Position numbers and translations under genes: made by a program. DNA of 64,000 nt, taken from positions 124,001 to 188,000 of the forward strand of contig NZ_VORW01000001.1 in assembly GCF_007997215.1 (NCBI RefSeq), in the 5' to 3' direction. Below the pieces are notes generated by a model that saw nothing but the letters and a program-made list of their open reading frames with translations, ran no database searches and was not told the origin of the DNA. Positions 35,795-44,819 of this stretch are shown piece after piece. Position 1 is the first letter of the stretch. Every line of letters begins with the position of its first letter. This DNA comes from Algoriphagus aquimarinus (lineage in GTDB: Bacteria; Bacteroidota; Bacteroidia; Cytophagales; Cyclobacteriaceae).

Positions 35795-35814
35795 ATTTAA
35801 GCAATTGCTTAAAT
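35795..35814. promoter_or_regulatory. Probable ArsR operator, palindrome ATTTAAGCAATTGCTTAAAT
   Basis: A perfect 20-bp palindrome in the leader of the ArsR gene. The form (AT-rich with a central GCAATTGC) is typical of ArsR/SmtB operators. It lies between the repressor start at 35754 and repeat copy 2. Confidence 0.7.
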
Positions 35815-35877
35815 ATTTACTTTGATTAAATCTGACTCAAAAGCCATTCCTTTATTGTAAAACAAGAAAATATTTGA

Positions 35878-36263
35878 CCCTGTTTTTTAGATCAGGGCGG
35901 AGTGCACTTTTGAATGTTGCAGGTTCTCACTCAACCTTTGCATCGTCGTGTCATACACCTATAGACCGGGGGATTGAGAAGGAAAAAATGGAACGGAGCG
36001 CTCACCGACCAAAACGGACAAAAATCCCTATGGACTCGGAAGAAAAATCAAAAAAGGCTTGCCCCCCTTATGCAGGCTCGGGCTATTGCTTCACGAAACG
36101 GCCTTCCCGAGTCCTAGGCTTGCCGGGACTTAGGAGAAGGGTAAGTGCAGTGAAGCGGTAGCCGTGGGGAGTGAAAGCCCTTTCCTGGAGTGGAGAGCAA
36201 AGAGCTGTCATTTGAAAAATGGCGCGAATGAATCGAAACGAAAGGAGTGGGCGAAACGGGGAA
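35878..36263. repeat. ~385-bp direct repeat, copy 2 (right of mer cassette)
   Basis: Counterpart of 34012-34393 in the same orientation. The two copies bracket about 1.5 kb containing only the ArsR-MerTP-Cys-rich cassette and its promoter. Unlike copy 1, this copy is not preceded by the 25-bp element. Confidence 0.8.
36081..36163. ncRNA. Long conserved hairpin within repeat copy 2
   Basis: Outer arms GGCTATTGCTTCAC (36081-36094) and GTGAAGCGGTAGCC (36150-36163) pair over all 14 positions if two G-U pairs are allowed. The inner CCTTCC/GTCC(T) arms still pair with GGGAC and GGAGAAGG. Substitutions relative to copy 1 therefore mostly keep pairing, a hint of selection on structure. Confidence 0.45.
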
Positions 36264-36276
36264 AATTTGCTTTTTT

Positions 36277-37251
36277 TTATACCAAGGCTGTCAGTATCTC
36301 CTCAAGTTCCAAAGCTCTTTGCCTAATCCTGTTCATGAAAGAAATTGAGGCTATAAACATTCCTTCGCGTCCAATTTTGAATTGCAAATCATCAAAAGAA
36401 AAAACAAGATTCCTGTCAATTTCGAGCTGACTTTCCCAGTGTTTCTGAGAATCTTCGAGCATGGCTTTTTTGCTTGGATCTAGTTTTCGCAATAAAGTAT
36501 TGAAAACATTGTTTAGTTCTTTTTCCCAAAGATCTCGATGTTTATTGATGCATTCTCCCCATTCAACATTAGTGACCCACTCACATTCTTGGAAAGATTT
36601 GTCTATCCAGTGCTCCTTTGCTTCAGGATTAGAATGGGAAAAATTACCTCCCCTGTTTCCGACTTTACTCTCCAGAGATTCAATGATTTTGGGTCCGACT
36701 TCAATTATCCATTTTGCTGTCCTCTGATCATATTCCACTCCATGAGAAGCTTGATTTAACACCCCAATCATGTCTCTTAAAACACTTTCCTCTTCAATCG
36801 GAATAATATGATGTGACGCAAGGTCCCTTAAGAGATTGTTTATCCCCAACCTCTCAGCCTTTAGATCATATTTTAAAGCAATGCTTCGTAAGACCTTTTC
36901 AATATCCAGCCTTAAGCTCACCAAAGCCAGTTCTTGATTTTGTTCCGCTAGCTCAACAAATAGCCTTTTCCCAGCCTCTTCTTCTCCCCGCTCTTTTTTT
37001 AAGTCTTCAGAACTAATTAACCCTACCTTTTGGGCCTCCTCTTCAATTTTTCGCAATTCTTGAAATTCAAGTTTTAAGCCACCGGGTAACTCTACCGATT
37101 TGAAAAGTGTCTCAACCCATGGAATAACAGCCAAAGCCAATAATGAAACCGTAATAAGGTCAATATTGATCATTGGAAAAAGAAGATGCAGAATGGCGAG
37201 CGATGCCGCTACTATTGTTACAGCTATCTTTACTGTCTGTTTGGATTTCAT
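36277..37251 (-). CDS. Membrane protein with HEPN/DUF4145-like and LprI/DUF1311-like regions
   Basis: About 324 residues from ATG 37251; a frame extension to 37335 adds 28 residues without features. Two membrane helices occupy the N-terminus (VKIAVTIVAASLAILHLLF and LITVSLLALAVIPWVETLF). The middle (about 100-200) resembles the HEPN-like DUF4145 fold, with LVSLRLDIEKVLRSIAL and LNQASHGVEYDQRTAKWI. The C-terminal ~100 residues (ECINKHRDLWEKELNNVFN, LLRKLDPSKKAMLEDSQKHW) resemble LprI/DUF1311. The combination is unusual. It lies between the mer repeat and the type III restriction operon, so a defence-related role is possible but unproved. Confidence 0.6.
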   Translation of the reverse strand: MKSKQTVKIAVTIVAASLAILHLLFPMINIDLITVSLLALAVIPWVETLFKSVELPGGLKLEFQELRKIEEEAQKVGLISSEDLKKERGEEEAGKRLFVELAEQNQELALVSLRLDIEKVLRSIALKYDLKAERLGINNLLRDLASHHIIPIEEESVLRDMIGVLNQASHGVEYDQRTAKWIIEVGPKIIESLESKVGNRGGNFSHSNPEAKEHWIDKSFQECEWVTNVEWGECINKHRDLWEKELNNVFNTLLRKLDPSKKAMLEDSQKHWESQLEIDRNLVFSFDDLQFKIGREGMFIASISFMNRIRQRALELEEILTALV

Positions 37252-37388
37252 GTCTATATTTTCAGACTGCAACTGTTTTTTGTAGTTCCCACGAACCTTA
37301 AACGAATAATACCCCAATCCTCGCTTCTGATTCAAAGCCCAATTCGGAGAATCGAACAGGCCTATTTTTGAGAATCACTTCCAAGGGA

Positions 37389-39998
37389 CTATATATCCTT
37401 AATTATTTTTAGAAAGTCCTCAAGCTTGTAGGCTCCATCTACCGTACGCCTTTCATAAACCATAAAATACCGGAAATTATTTCCCGCTTTACTTGCCCAA
37501 AATGCTCCTAATCGAATCTTTTGTTCAGCATCCAAATGGTCTCCTTTTGTCTCCAATAGAACAGTCTTATCGCTCTTCGTTTGAATGATAAAATCAGGAT
37601 AGTGGTTTATGAAGCCATTAATCCGGAATCCTTTTCTGTCAATATTGCGAGACCAAAATGCGATATTGTTCATGTTACCGATTTCATTAATTACCTGCTC
37701 TTCAAATCCATTCATCTTCCCTTCTTTCTCATAAAGGGATTTGGTGATGTCCTTAGCCGTATCCCCAGGCGATATGCTTTTGGGCAGTGAGTAGGATGAT
37801 TTGATGAAGACCTTATCTGTATCTAGAAAGTCTTTGAATTTTTGTTCAGCGTAGGATTCAGAAAGCGCGGTAATTTTTTGCTTTATCTTATCCTTATAGG
37901 TGTATTCGTTGTTTGCGAAAGCAGAAAACTGCTCATCAGTAAAGTCCTCTAAGATCCGGTTGATATATTTCGCTATCTCCTTGTCAGCGATAGGATACAT
38001 GTTCCCAATCAAATCCATGATCCTCCTTGTAAAATTCTTAATCCTACTCTCTTTTCTGGCTGGATCAAGTAGATAGGTCATAACACTTTCTTTGACTAGT
38101 CCATCTAAGCGAACAAAAGTAGGGGTATGTTCCTTCTTAGTCTCGTCCAAATCTACCTTATAAAGCTCTGAAGTAATGGTATCAAAAGCGATATTGGTAT
38201 CTGCTTTACTCAAAGCAAATCCTTCCAATAAGTTTTCTTTTTCTAAAGGAAGCTCTTCTAAGCCTGAGCTAAATAAATCGTTGGAAAGCACCTTGAGATA
38301 GAACTGAGGGAGATTTACTTTCTCAGCCTCGTCTTTAAAAACCTCTTTTATCGTATATCTTTTCACCAATTTTTGGATTTCGTTGGGCAGAACTGGAATA
38401 CCACTGGATTCCATTTCAAAAACTACTTTTTCAAAAGCTTCATTTTGTTCAATCGCCGTGGTTTCTATTTCAGACACCGATTCCACTTCTGGATAATCGT
38501 CAGAAACTAAAATTCTTGACACATCAATATCTGAAGTGATATCCTCATCTGATTCCGGCTGATTTTGAGCCACTCCTGAAGTTGGAATTAAAGTAAGCTG
38601 TTGTAATGGATCCGCCGGTCTAGCAGGTTCTACGGTGATGGAATCAGCCAACTTATAATCTTTGTCACTAAATCCTGCCTTGTTCAGACCCTTTACAATG
38701 TTGTCCAATGTCTCTAAAAATCTGGATGAGGCGGTCAAAACATAACTCACATTGAGCAAGGGGAATTTATGCTTCATTACGTAGGGCTGCCTCAAAACAC
38801 GCCCCAAAATCTGCTCCACATCCACCGCCGAACTCTTGTCTGCCAAAGAAGCCAGAATGTAGGCAAAAGGACAGTCCCAACCTTCTTTAAGTGCATTTAC
38901 CGTGATGATGAATCGTACTTCACAGTCTCGACTCATCAAGTCGATATTCTTCAATTCATTTAGATTGGCAGTCTTGATTTTGATTTGCTCCTCCGGAATT
39001 TTTAACTCGATGAGCTTCTCCTTCAGTTTTTCGAAAGTTGTGTTATCATCAGCATTTCGGGGTTGGGATTGAAAAAGCACAATCGGGCGAATGTATTTCC
39101 CTCCGTTTTTCGCTTCATCAAGTGCCTGTTTCTCAAGTCGCCTCTGGAGCTGCAAGGAAGAGTTGATCACTTCAGTTTTATCCTGATGATTATACACAAT
39201 CACCGGAAGCTTCACCATATTCTCCTTTTTCAGATCCAGTGCATCTATGAAGCTGATGATGTTACTGTTTTTGCGAGGTGTAGCAGTTAGGTCCAGGATA
39301 AAGCAAGGATTGATTTCCTTCAGCATATCCACACTTAGATCACTTTCTGCGTTGTGACTTTCATCCACAACAACCACCGGATTAAGGTACTTTATGATCG
39401 CCCCTAGCGTGATCTCCTCATTCTTATCCAGCAAGCTCTCAAAAGATTGAAGGTTTCCATTTTCCTGAAAAACCTTTCTGTCTTCCTTGTTTTTGGCCTT
39501 TAAACTATCAAAGCTAAACACCATGATATTCAACTGCTCCTTTACCGAAGTGGCATTGAATCCACTACCCTGGAGGAGGCTAGATTTATCAAAAACCTCA
39601 ACTTTGTTTCCAAAGTGAGAATTGATTTTTTGTCGATAAGGATGTGAGGGATCTTTAAGGTTTTTGATGGTCTGATCCAAAATGGTAATGGAGGGAACCA
39701 GCCACACCACAGCTTTTGGCTTGTCGTAGTTAAATGCATCAAAAATAGTCTTGATGGCATTGCAGGCAATAAAAGTCTTCCCTCCTGCGGTTGGCACTTT
39801 CAGACAAATATGGGGCACCCGAGGCACATTGTTTTTATAAGGCTCAATGGCTGTTCCGGGGAAAGGCATCAATGGCGTTTTGGGATGCTCTGACCAAAAA
39901 TTATGAAATGCCTTAGCCGTGTCCTTGGTTTCTTGCACTCGCTCCAAGAATAGAGACAAATCATTGATGACTTCTTGTTGATAGGGCTTCAGTTCCAT
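37389..39998 (-). CDS. Type III restriction enzyme Res subunit (DEAD/DEAH helicase-endonuclease)
   Basis: 869 residues. Superfamily 2 helicase motifs run in order: Walker A PTAGGKTFIA, VVDESH (DExH variant), DLTATPRKNS, EGWDCPFAYILAS, and motif VI QILGRVLRQP. Near the C-terminus PDFIIQTKSDK...LLETKGDHLDAEQK fits a PD-(D/E)xK nuclease. Res subunits translocate or switch along DNA with the Mod subunit and cut unmodified foreign DNA. The start codon overlaps the RhuM stop by one base, and the Mod gene lies two genes upstream in the same operon, giving a complete type III system with one inserted gene. Confidence 0.9.
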   Translation of the reverse strand: MELKPYQQEVINDLSLFLERVQETKDTAKAFHNFWSEHPKTPLMPFPGTAIEPYKNNVPRVPHICLKVPTAGGKTFIACNAIKTIFDAFNYDKPKAVVWLVPSITILDQTIKNLKDPSHPYRQKINSHFGNKVEVFDKSSLLQGSGFNATSVKEQLNIMVFSFDSLKAKNKEDRKVFQENGNLQSFESLLDKNEEITLGAIIKYLNPVVVVDESHNAESDLSVDMLKEINPCFILDLTATPRKNSNIISFIDALDLKKENMVKLPVIVYNHQDKTEVINSSLQLQRRLEKQALDEAKNGGKYIRPIVLFQSQPRNADDNTTFEKLKEKLIELKIPEEQIKIKTANLNELKNIDLMSRDCEVRFIITVNALKEGWDCPFAYILASLADKSSAVDVEQILGRVLRQPYVMKHKFPLLNVSYVLTASSRFLETLDNIVKGLNKAGFSDKDYKLADSITVEPARPADPLQQLTLIPTSGVAQNQPESDEDITSDIDVSRILVSDDYPEVESVSEIETTAIEQNEAFEKVVFEMESSGIPVLPNEIQKLVKRYTIKEVFKDEAEKVNLPQFYLKVLSNDLFSSGLEELPLEKENLLEGFALSKADTNIAFDTITSELYKVDLDETKKEHTPTFVRLDGLVKESVMTYLLDPARKESRIKNFTRRIMDLIGNMYPIADKEIAKYINRILEDFTDEQFSAFANNEYTYKDKIKQKITALSESYAEQKFKDFLDTDKVFIKSSYSLPKSISPGDTAKDITKSLYEKEGKMNGFEEQVINEIGNMNNIAFWSRNIDRKGFRINGFINHYPDFIIQTKSDKTVLLETKGDHLDAEQKIRLGAFWASKAGNNFRYFMVYERRTVDGAYKLEDFLKIIKDI

Positions 39999-40999
39999 TA
40001 CTTCTTCTTCAATTTTTTAACTTCTTTGTCAAAGTCAGAGATGATTTTTTGGGTTTTGTTAAACTCATCATATTCCTTCACCGCCTTTTTGTCGGCCTGT
40101 AGTTTAGAAATCCGGCCTTTTCCGGAAAGGACTCTATATTCATTAAAAGTCAAAAACTTATTGACGCTTTCAGCCAATCCCTCCATGGTAAAGGTATTCT
40201 CTCGCTCGATCAGCCCTTCGATGTAGTCGAAATATCCGGTCACGGTTCTTTCCAATTGTTGGATTTCCATTTCCTGAAGGTAATTCTTGGCGATGATCAC
40301 ATCCAACTTTAATACTCGACCCTCCGGGCTGTTTTTCCAAGTGGCCAGGCCCATGTTTTCCTTTTTGGCGTCAGCTGAAAGATGAATAATTTCAGCGGCC
40401 GTCTTACCCGTGATGGCAAAATGAAATTTGTTCTGAACCATGGCATAAAAATTCTTCGTAATCTCAGACTTGGGATCATAGTCGATACTGCATTCTGCAA
40501 AAATGTCTGTCACCTGTTGGTATATCCTCCGCTCACTCGCACGGATGGAACGAACCCTTCGGAGTAACTCCTTAAAATAGTCTTTACCAAAAGCAGTTGT
40601 TCCCTGCTTCAAACGCTCATCATCCAACACAAACCCTTTGATGATATATTCTTTTAGGGTTTGGGTCGCCCAAATCCTGAACTGGGTTGCTTTGGATGAA
40701 TTGACGCGGTACCCAACTGAGATAATTGCGTCCAGATTGTAGAACTTCTGTTTTCTAGACACCTGACGCTCTCCTTCTTGTTGAACTTGTAAAATTTCTT
40801 TACAAGTTGCCATTTCTTCCAATTCACCACTTTCAAAAATGTTTTTGAGGTGAATGGTTATGTTTTGGGGTGTGGTGTCAAATAGCAAACTCATTGCCTT
40901 TTGTGTCAACCAAACACTTTCATCCTGAAGGTAAACCTGCACTCGCACTTCCCCAGAAGGCGCGGTATAGAGCAGGAAATTATTTTGTTGTTCACTCAT
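39998..40999 (-). CDS. RhuM-family virulence protein within R-M operon
   Basis: 333 residues. The N-terminal region (DESVWLTQKAMSLLFD...NITIHLKNIFESGEL...REVQQEGERQVSRK-like and FYNLDAIISVGYRVNS) is the conserved RhuM signature, with a KilA-N/BRO-like look. A helical C-terminal half includes VRSIRASERRIYQQ and a DUF4145-free tail ending in a Lys-rich segment. The biochemical role of RhuM is unknown. Genes of this kind are often found inside restriction-modification or mobile-element loci. It lies 2 bp after the Mod gene and overlaps Res by one base, so it is tightly co-expressed. A truncated paralogue lies at 31987-32160. Confidence 0.88.
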   Translation of the reverse strand: MSEQQNNFLLYTAPSGEVRVQVYLQDESVWLTQKAMSLLFDTTPQNITIHLKNIFESGELEEMATCKEILQVQQEGERQVSRKQKFYNLDAIISVGYRVNSSKATQFRIWATQTLKEYIIKGFVLDDERLKQGTTAFGKDYFKELLRRVRSIRASERRIYQQVTDIFAECSIDYDPKSEITKNFYAMVQNKFHFAITGKTAAEIIHLSADAKKENMGLATWKNSPEGRVLKLDVIIAKNYLQEMEIQQLERTVTGYFDYIEGLIERENTFTMEGLAESVNKFLTFNEYRVLSGKGRISKLQADKKAVKEYDEFNKTQKIISDFDKEVKKLKKK

Positions 41000-41001
41000 G
41001 C

Positions 41002-42651
41002 TTAGAATCTGGTAATGTCTCTAGGTATCTTCTTAAAAATTAAATGGTGCTTCACCATAAACTCTTTGGTTAGCAAACAATTATCGGCGTAGATCACATA
41101 TTGTTCAGCTTTGGTCTTGACGCTTGCCAAGAAGCTATGATCCAGTGTAGTGATGGCCTCTGATTCGTAGTAGAAGTAGTAGGAGGTATCGTTATACTTC
41201 CCAAGAAAATGGGCATTGTCCTCATGCTTCCCTTCCTTCAAGTGCGTTTTAGTTTCAGTGTACCACACATAATTTCGGATTTTCGGCAGCCCCACAGATT
41301 CATTAAGATTTCCATTCTCATCAAATAGTGGCTGGCCTAATTCGTAGAAATCGAAACTTCCTCCTGTACCCTGAACCTCTGTATAGCCGTAAATAACCTT
41401 CCTAATGCGATCAGATATAATTGTTTCGGAATAGTCCATCATTTCAACTAATATGAACTTTCTATTTCCCCCATCTTTCTTATTAAGATTTAAAACGGAA
41501 TGTGCGGTTGTCCCGGAACCTGCAAAAGAATCTAAAACAGTAAAATCCTTTCCGTTAACGATACTAATTAAATATTGAATTAAGGTTAAAGATTTAGGGT
41601 AGTCGAAATCAATTCCCATTTTCTTTAACTCACTACTCATATTTTGAGTGCTTCCCATATTAAACAAAGAACTAACAACATGGCTTGCATCCCCCCTTGA
41701 TTTAATGTTTTCAATAGCTCCAGTTTTAGAAATTGAAAAAGTTGTTTTTTGACCTTTACTATCCTTCACTGGCATGAATTTATTCATGATAAATTCTTCA
41801 AAAATTGCCTTTGAACTCCATCCACTAGTTACAATAACTTCATTAGTCAATTTGAAATCCTGGATAATAGCATCCCTGTCATAATGTGGCCATGCATCAG
41901 ATCTCTCTTGAATTACACCATTTTCTAAATCACATGGGAAACCAATTGGAAGCTTTACTGGACTTATGGGGTTTTTTGGCCCATTTTTAACAATTGTATT
42001 TCTTATTTCAGTTTTAAATAGCTTACTTCCTTCTGGTATGTTTGGATCAACGATTTTTGGGTGTTCAAAAAGTTCAATCTTTTTTGCGTATGAGAGAATA
42101 TATTCATGATTGATCTTGATTTTTGCCTGATTATCAAAATTCCCATCAGTCCTCCAAGTAAAATTTGTTATAAAATTACTCCTTCCAAAAATTTCATCAC
42201 AAATGCATTTTAAGTTTTGATATTCATTGTCGTCAATGGAAATGAAAATTAATCCGTCATTTGATAAAAGCTTATGAAGTAATTGCATTCTTGGATACAT
42301 CATGCAAAGCCATTTATCATGTCTGGTTAAATCATCCCCTTCTTTACCAACAGTTTCCCCAAGCCATTTTTTGATTTTGGGATCGTTTACATTGTCGTTA
42401 TATACCCACCCTTCATTTCCTGTATTGTAAGGGGGATCTATATAGATGCACTTGATTTGGCCTTCATATTCAGGTAGTAGTGCTTTGAGGGCTTCCAAGT
42501 TGTCCCCATGGATTATCTTATTCCCGCTTTGCGTTTCGGTGCTAGTCTGTGTTCCGTTATCAAATCCATAGCTATGCTCGAGTACCTTAAAAGGCACGTC
42601 CATGTGATGATTGATTACTTTTTCCTTTCCTATCCAGTGTAGTGTAGGCAT
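41002..42651 (-). CDS. Type III DNA N6-adenine methyltransferase (Mod subunit)
   Basis: 549 residues. The order of motifs is that of beta-class amino-methyltransferases: catalytic DPPYNTG (residues ~70-76) first, and the SAM-binding LDSFAGSGTTAHSVLNL about 300 residues later. The region between holds a target-recognition domain. Mod alone methylates the recognition site and, with Res, forms the restriction complex. The gene lies 21 bp after a small XRE regulator and 2 bp before RhuM. The target sequence cannot be deduced. Confidence 0.9.
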   Translation of the reverse strand: MPTLHWIGKEKVINHHMDVPFKVLEHSYGFDNGTQTSTETQSGNKIIHGDNLEALKALLPEYEGQIKCIYIDPPYNTGNEGWVYNDNVNDPKIKKWLGETVGKEGDDLTRHDKWLCMMYPRMQLLHKLLSNDGLIFISIDDNEYQNLKCICDEIFGRSNFITNFTWRTDGNFDNQAKIKINHEYILSYAKKIELFEHPKIVDPNIPEGSKLFKTEIRNTIVKNGPKNPISPVKLPIGFPCDLENGVIQERSDAWPHYDRDAIIQDFKLTNEVIVTSGWSSKAIFEEFIMNKFMPVKDSKGQKTTFSISKTGAIENIKSRGDASHVVSSLFNMGSTQNMSSELKKMGIDFDYPKSLTLIQYLISIVNGKDFTVLDSFAGSGTTAHSVLNLNKKDGGNRKFILVEMMDYSETIISDRIRKVIYGYTEVQGTGGSFDFYELGQPLFDENGNLNESVGLPKIRNYVWYTETKTHLKEGKHEDNAHFLGKYNDTSYYFYYESEAITTLDHSFLASVKTKAEQYVIYADNCLLTKEFMVKHHLIFKKIPRDITRF

Positions 42652-42672
42652 TGGTTTAAATTAAAGCTTGGT

Positions 42673-42870
42673 TTAAAAATTATGGCTAGACTTGATGAGT
42701 TCTTTTGGGTCCACACCCAAGATTCTGGCAATTTCAAAGAGAACTTCCAATCGTGGTTGGTGCCGATTTTGGACATAGCCATTGACCATGTTATAGCTTT
42801 TGCCGAGTTGCTCGGCAAGCCAAGTTTGGGTAATTCCCTTTTCCTCAAGCACTTCTTTGATCCGGTTCAT
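42673..42870 (-). CDS. XRE-family HTH regulator (65 aa), possible R-M controller
   Basis: 65 residues that are almost entirely a Cro/CI-type helix-turn-helix (GITQTWLAEQLGKSYNMVNG YVQNRHQPRLEVLFEIARIL, written with a gap). It is too short to carry a cleavable C-terminal domain. The gene lies 21 bp before Mod on the same strand, the position of R-M control (C) proteins. A palindrome TATCTC-N7-GAGATA 44 bp upstream is a likely operator. An ImmA/IrrE peptidase, whose relatives cleave XRE repressors, is encoded just upstream. Confidence 0.8.
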   Translation of the reverse strand: MNRIKEVLEEKGITQTWLAEQLGKSYNMVNGYVQNRHQPRLEVLFEIARILGVDPKELIKSSHNF

Positions 42871-42913
42871 TCCTGAAATTCGTCAGAGACTAAAAATAGA
42901 GAATTATCGGGAT

Positions 42914-42932
42914 TATCTCGTTTTTTGAGATA
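42914..42932. promoter_or_regulatory. Palindrome TATCTC-N7-GAGATA, candidate XRE operator
   Basis: A 6-bp perfect inverted repeat centred about 53 bp upstream of the XRE start, in the 112-bp gap after the ImmA/IrrE gene. The size suits an HTH dimer, and the position fits autoregulation of the XRE-Mod-RhuM-Res operon. Confidence 0.5.
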
Positions 42933-42982
42933 GAAAACAAACTAAAAAGATTTCAATCAAAGTGGCCACCTTATCAACTACT

Positions 42983-43786
42983 CTACTCCTCCCACACGAC
43001 CGAAAGAACTGTATTATAACTGGGAGTAACGATACAATATTCATAAAATTTGTAGTTCCGGTCATTCTCCCATTCTTTCATATCAAACCAAGTTGACTTC
43101 CAAATTTGTTGTTTGGACTGGGTCTTAGAGTAAATCTTTCCATCTTTAAAATATTCGGCCGCAACAGAGTCGTCAGGCGGAGAAAGATTAATTCGATCAA
43201 TTATAAAATTCTTGAAGTCTTCCGACTTCTTCCAATACAGAACCTTATTGTTGTGACAATAAAAAACACAAATCGGGTGTGGTCCAAGCTCTAGATATCT
43301 AAAAACCGTTGATGTTCGACTTGTTGAGAATTTATCAGAAAGGTGCCTAATCAAACTTGGACTAAACTCATAATCAGAACACTCCGAAAAAAAAATGCCA
43401 GATGGCATTAATAGCTCTGAAGCAAACTGGTTTGCTTCTGCCTCTTGGATTCCTTTTTTTGAACGGTTTACCTTATCATCAAACCAGCTTAAAGTACTTT
43501 CATTCTCGTTGTGTACTTCCAATGTATTCCGGTGCATTTCATGATGGCCCAATTCATGAGCAATAGTAAACCTTTTTCTTCCTTCAAATTCTAGATTTGA
43601 ATTAACAGAAATAATGGTCTTTCTTTCTCCAAACACAATTCTACCATCAGAATTTTTTAGTGGCTCATACCTTAAAGTGGCCCCCCTCCCAGAAACTATT
43701 AATTCAAGCGGTATTTTAGTTGGATCATCAATCCCACATTCCTCCAGCAACCTCTTCGCTGCCAAAGCCCCTCTCGAAATTGCCAT
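42983..43786 (-). CDS. ImmA/IrrE-family metallo-endopeptidase
   Basis: 267 residues. The zinc peptidase motif is FTIAHELGHHEMH (HExxH), followed by a glutamate-rich segment (EAEANQFASELLMP) typical of DUF955/ImmA proteins. Relatives cleave or release HTH repressors when DNA damage or other stress is sensed, as with ImmA in ICEBs1 and CapP of CBASS. The C-terminal ~120 residues (HPICVFYCHNNKVLYWKKSE onward) form a possible sensor domain. It overlaps the upstream 138-aa gene by one base, so the two are coupled. The XRE gene downstream is a plausible target (inference). Confidence 0.88.
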   Translation of the reverse strand: MAISRGALAAKRLLEECGIDDPTKIPLELIVSGRGATLRYEPLKNSDGRIVFGERKTIISVNSNLEFEGRKRFTIAHELGHHEMHRNTLEVHNENESTLSWFDDKVNRSKKGIQEAEANQFASELLMPSGIFFSECSDYEFSPSLIRHLSDKFSTSRTSTVFRYLELGPHPICVFYCHNNKVLYWKKSEDFKNFIIDRINLSPPDDSVAAEYFKDGKIYSKTQSKQQIWKSTWFDMKEWENDRNYKFYEYCIVTPSYNTVLSVVWEE

Positions 43787-44202
43787 TAGATTTCATTTCT
43801 TTTTTCCAATTCCTCCATGAGTTTTGCAAGATCAACATTTGACAAAATTTCACGAATTTCCTCATCGTCTAACTTATCGAGACTTCTAAATTGCACATTT
43901 GGTGCTTTTTTCCTCAACATGCCAACCAACATATTCCCAGTTAAACTTAGATTTTCTTCTATCTTTTGTTTGAGCAACACAAGAGCTTTCTCCATCAAAC
44001 TCTCATCCCTTTCCATATTTACTTGGGCTTTTCTCAAAAACGTTGATTTACGAATTTCCTTAATTCCCGATGTCACATATCTATTTACATCTACTCCTTC
44101 CTTCTTTAGAAAATCAGTAGCAGTTTCCTGATTTGAGCTTACTGCCTCTGCATAATCATGAAGAAGTAGTTTAAAGGCTTTTAATTTATTTTCAGTTGAC
44201 AT
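43786..44202 (-). CDS. Hypothetical 138-aa helical protein between sigma-like and ImmA genes
   Basis: 138 residues, mostly helical and charged, without Cys clusters, signal or membrane segment. The C-terminal stretch TGNMLVGMLRKKAPNVQFRS followed by LDKLDDEEIREILSNVDLAKL looks conserved in style but belongs to no family I recognise. It overlaps the ImmA start by one base and lies 8 bp after the sigma-like gene, so all three form one operon. A role as adaptor or antitoxin-like partner is speculative. Confidence 0.65.
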   Translation of the reverse strand: MSTENKLKAFKLLLHDYAEAVSSNQETATDFLKKEGVDVNRYVTSGIKEIRKSTFLRKAQVNMERDESLMEKALVLLKQKIEENLSLTGNMLVGMLRKKAPNVQFRSLDKLDDEEIREILSNVDLAKLMEELEKRNEI

Positions 44203-44210
44203 ATTTTCTT

Positions 44211-44786
44211 TTAATTAAAGGAGTCCAAAATTCTTCTAGATAACCTTCTCAGCCTTCGAATCCTATTATCATATTCTTCCTCAGAAATATTAAGATCTTT
44301 ACAGATTTCACATCTTTTTGACTCATCGTAATAACGACCGATAAAAATTTCATACAATTCCTCATCGCCAGAAATCTCTCCCTCAATGCTTGCCACAGCT
44401 GTGGCAACATCTATAGATTCATCGAGTTCAAACTCTACAGCAAAGAAATCATCAACTTCTTCTAAATCATATTCGTCCTCTTTTTCATCTTGGACAATTT
44501 CATTGAGGTTTGCAGCTTTCTTCTTAGCGTTAAAAATCGATTGTCGCAGAATATTGTATTTCAAATATCTTATTAGGTCGGGATTTCTGGATGGTTCAAA
44601 TTTCTTGGGTTCATTCAAATACTTCGTAATCGCATCAATTGCAAAATCGTAAGAAAGCTCCTCCCTAGATCTAACCATCCTCTGATTGCTCACTCCAATT
44701 AGGGCATATGCATAGGCCATGAGCACTGGAATAACCTTTTCCCAGTCAACATTTTCATAGTCTGATTTGATTTCAAGTCGTTCCAA
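44211..44786 (-). CDS. Sigma-70-like (divergent ECF-type) protein
   Basis: 191 residues. A region-2-like helical segment (YDFAIDAITKYLNEP, PDLIRYLKYNILRQSIFNAKKK) is followed by an acidic linker (about residues 98-120). The C-terminal region resembles sigma4 (EIFIGRYYDESKRCEICKDL, then SEEEYDNRIRRLRRLSRR). The similarity is to sigma-70 family architecture, not a clear match, so a dedicated transcription activator is possible. It heads an operon with the 138-aa and ImmA genes and is divergent from CBASS across a 110-bp gap. Function inferred only. Confidence 0.55.
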   Translation of the reverse strand: MERLEIKSDYENVDWEKVIPVLMAYAYALIGVSNQRMVRSREELSYDFAIDAITKYLNEPKKFEPSRNPDLIRYLKYNILRQSIFNAKKKAANLNEIVQDEKEDEYDLEEVDDFFAVEFELDESIDVATAVASIEGEISGDEELYEIFIGRYYDESKRCEICKDLNISEEEYDNRIRRLRRLSRRILDSFN

Positions 44787-44819
44787 AAGGCGCTAATTAA
44801 TTGTAATGCTAATTAAAAA

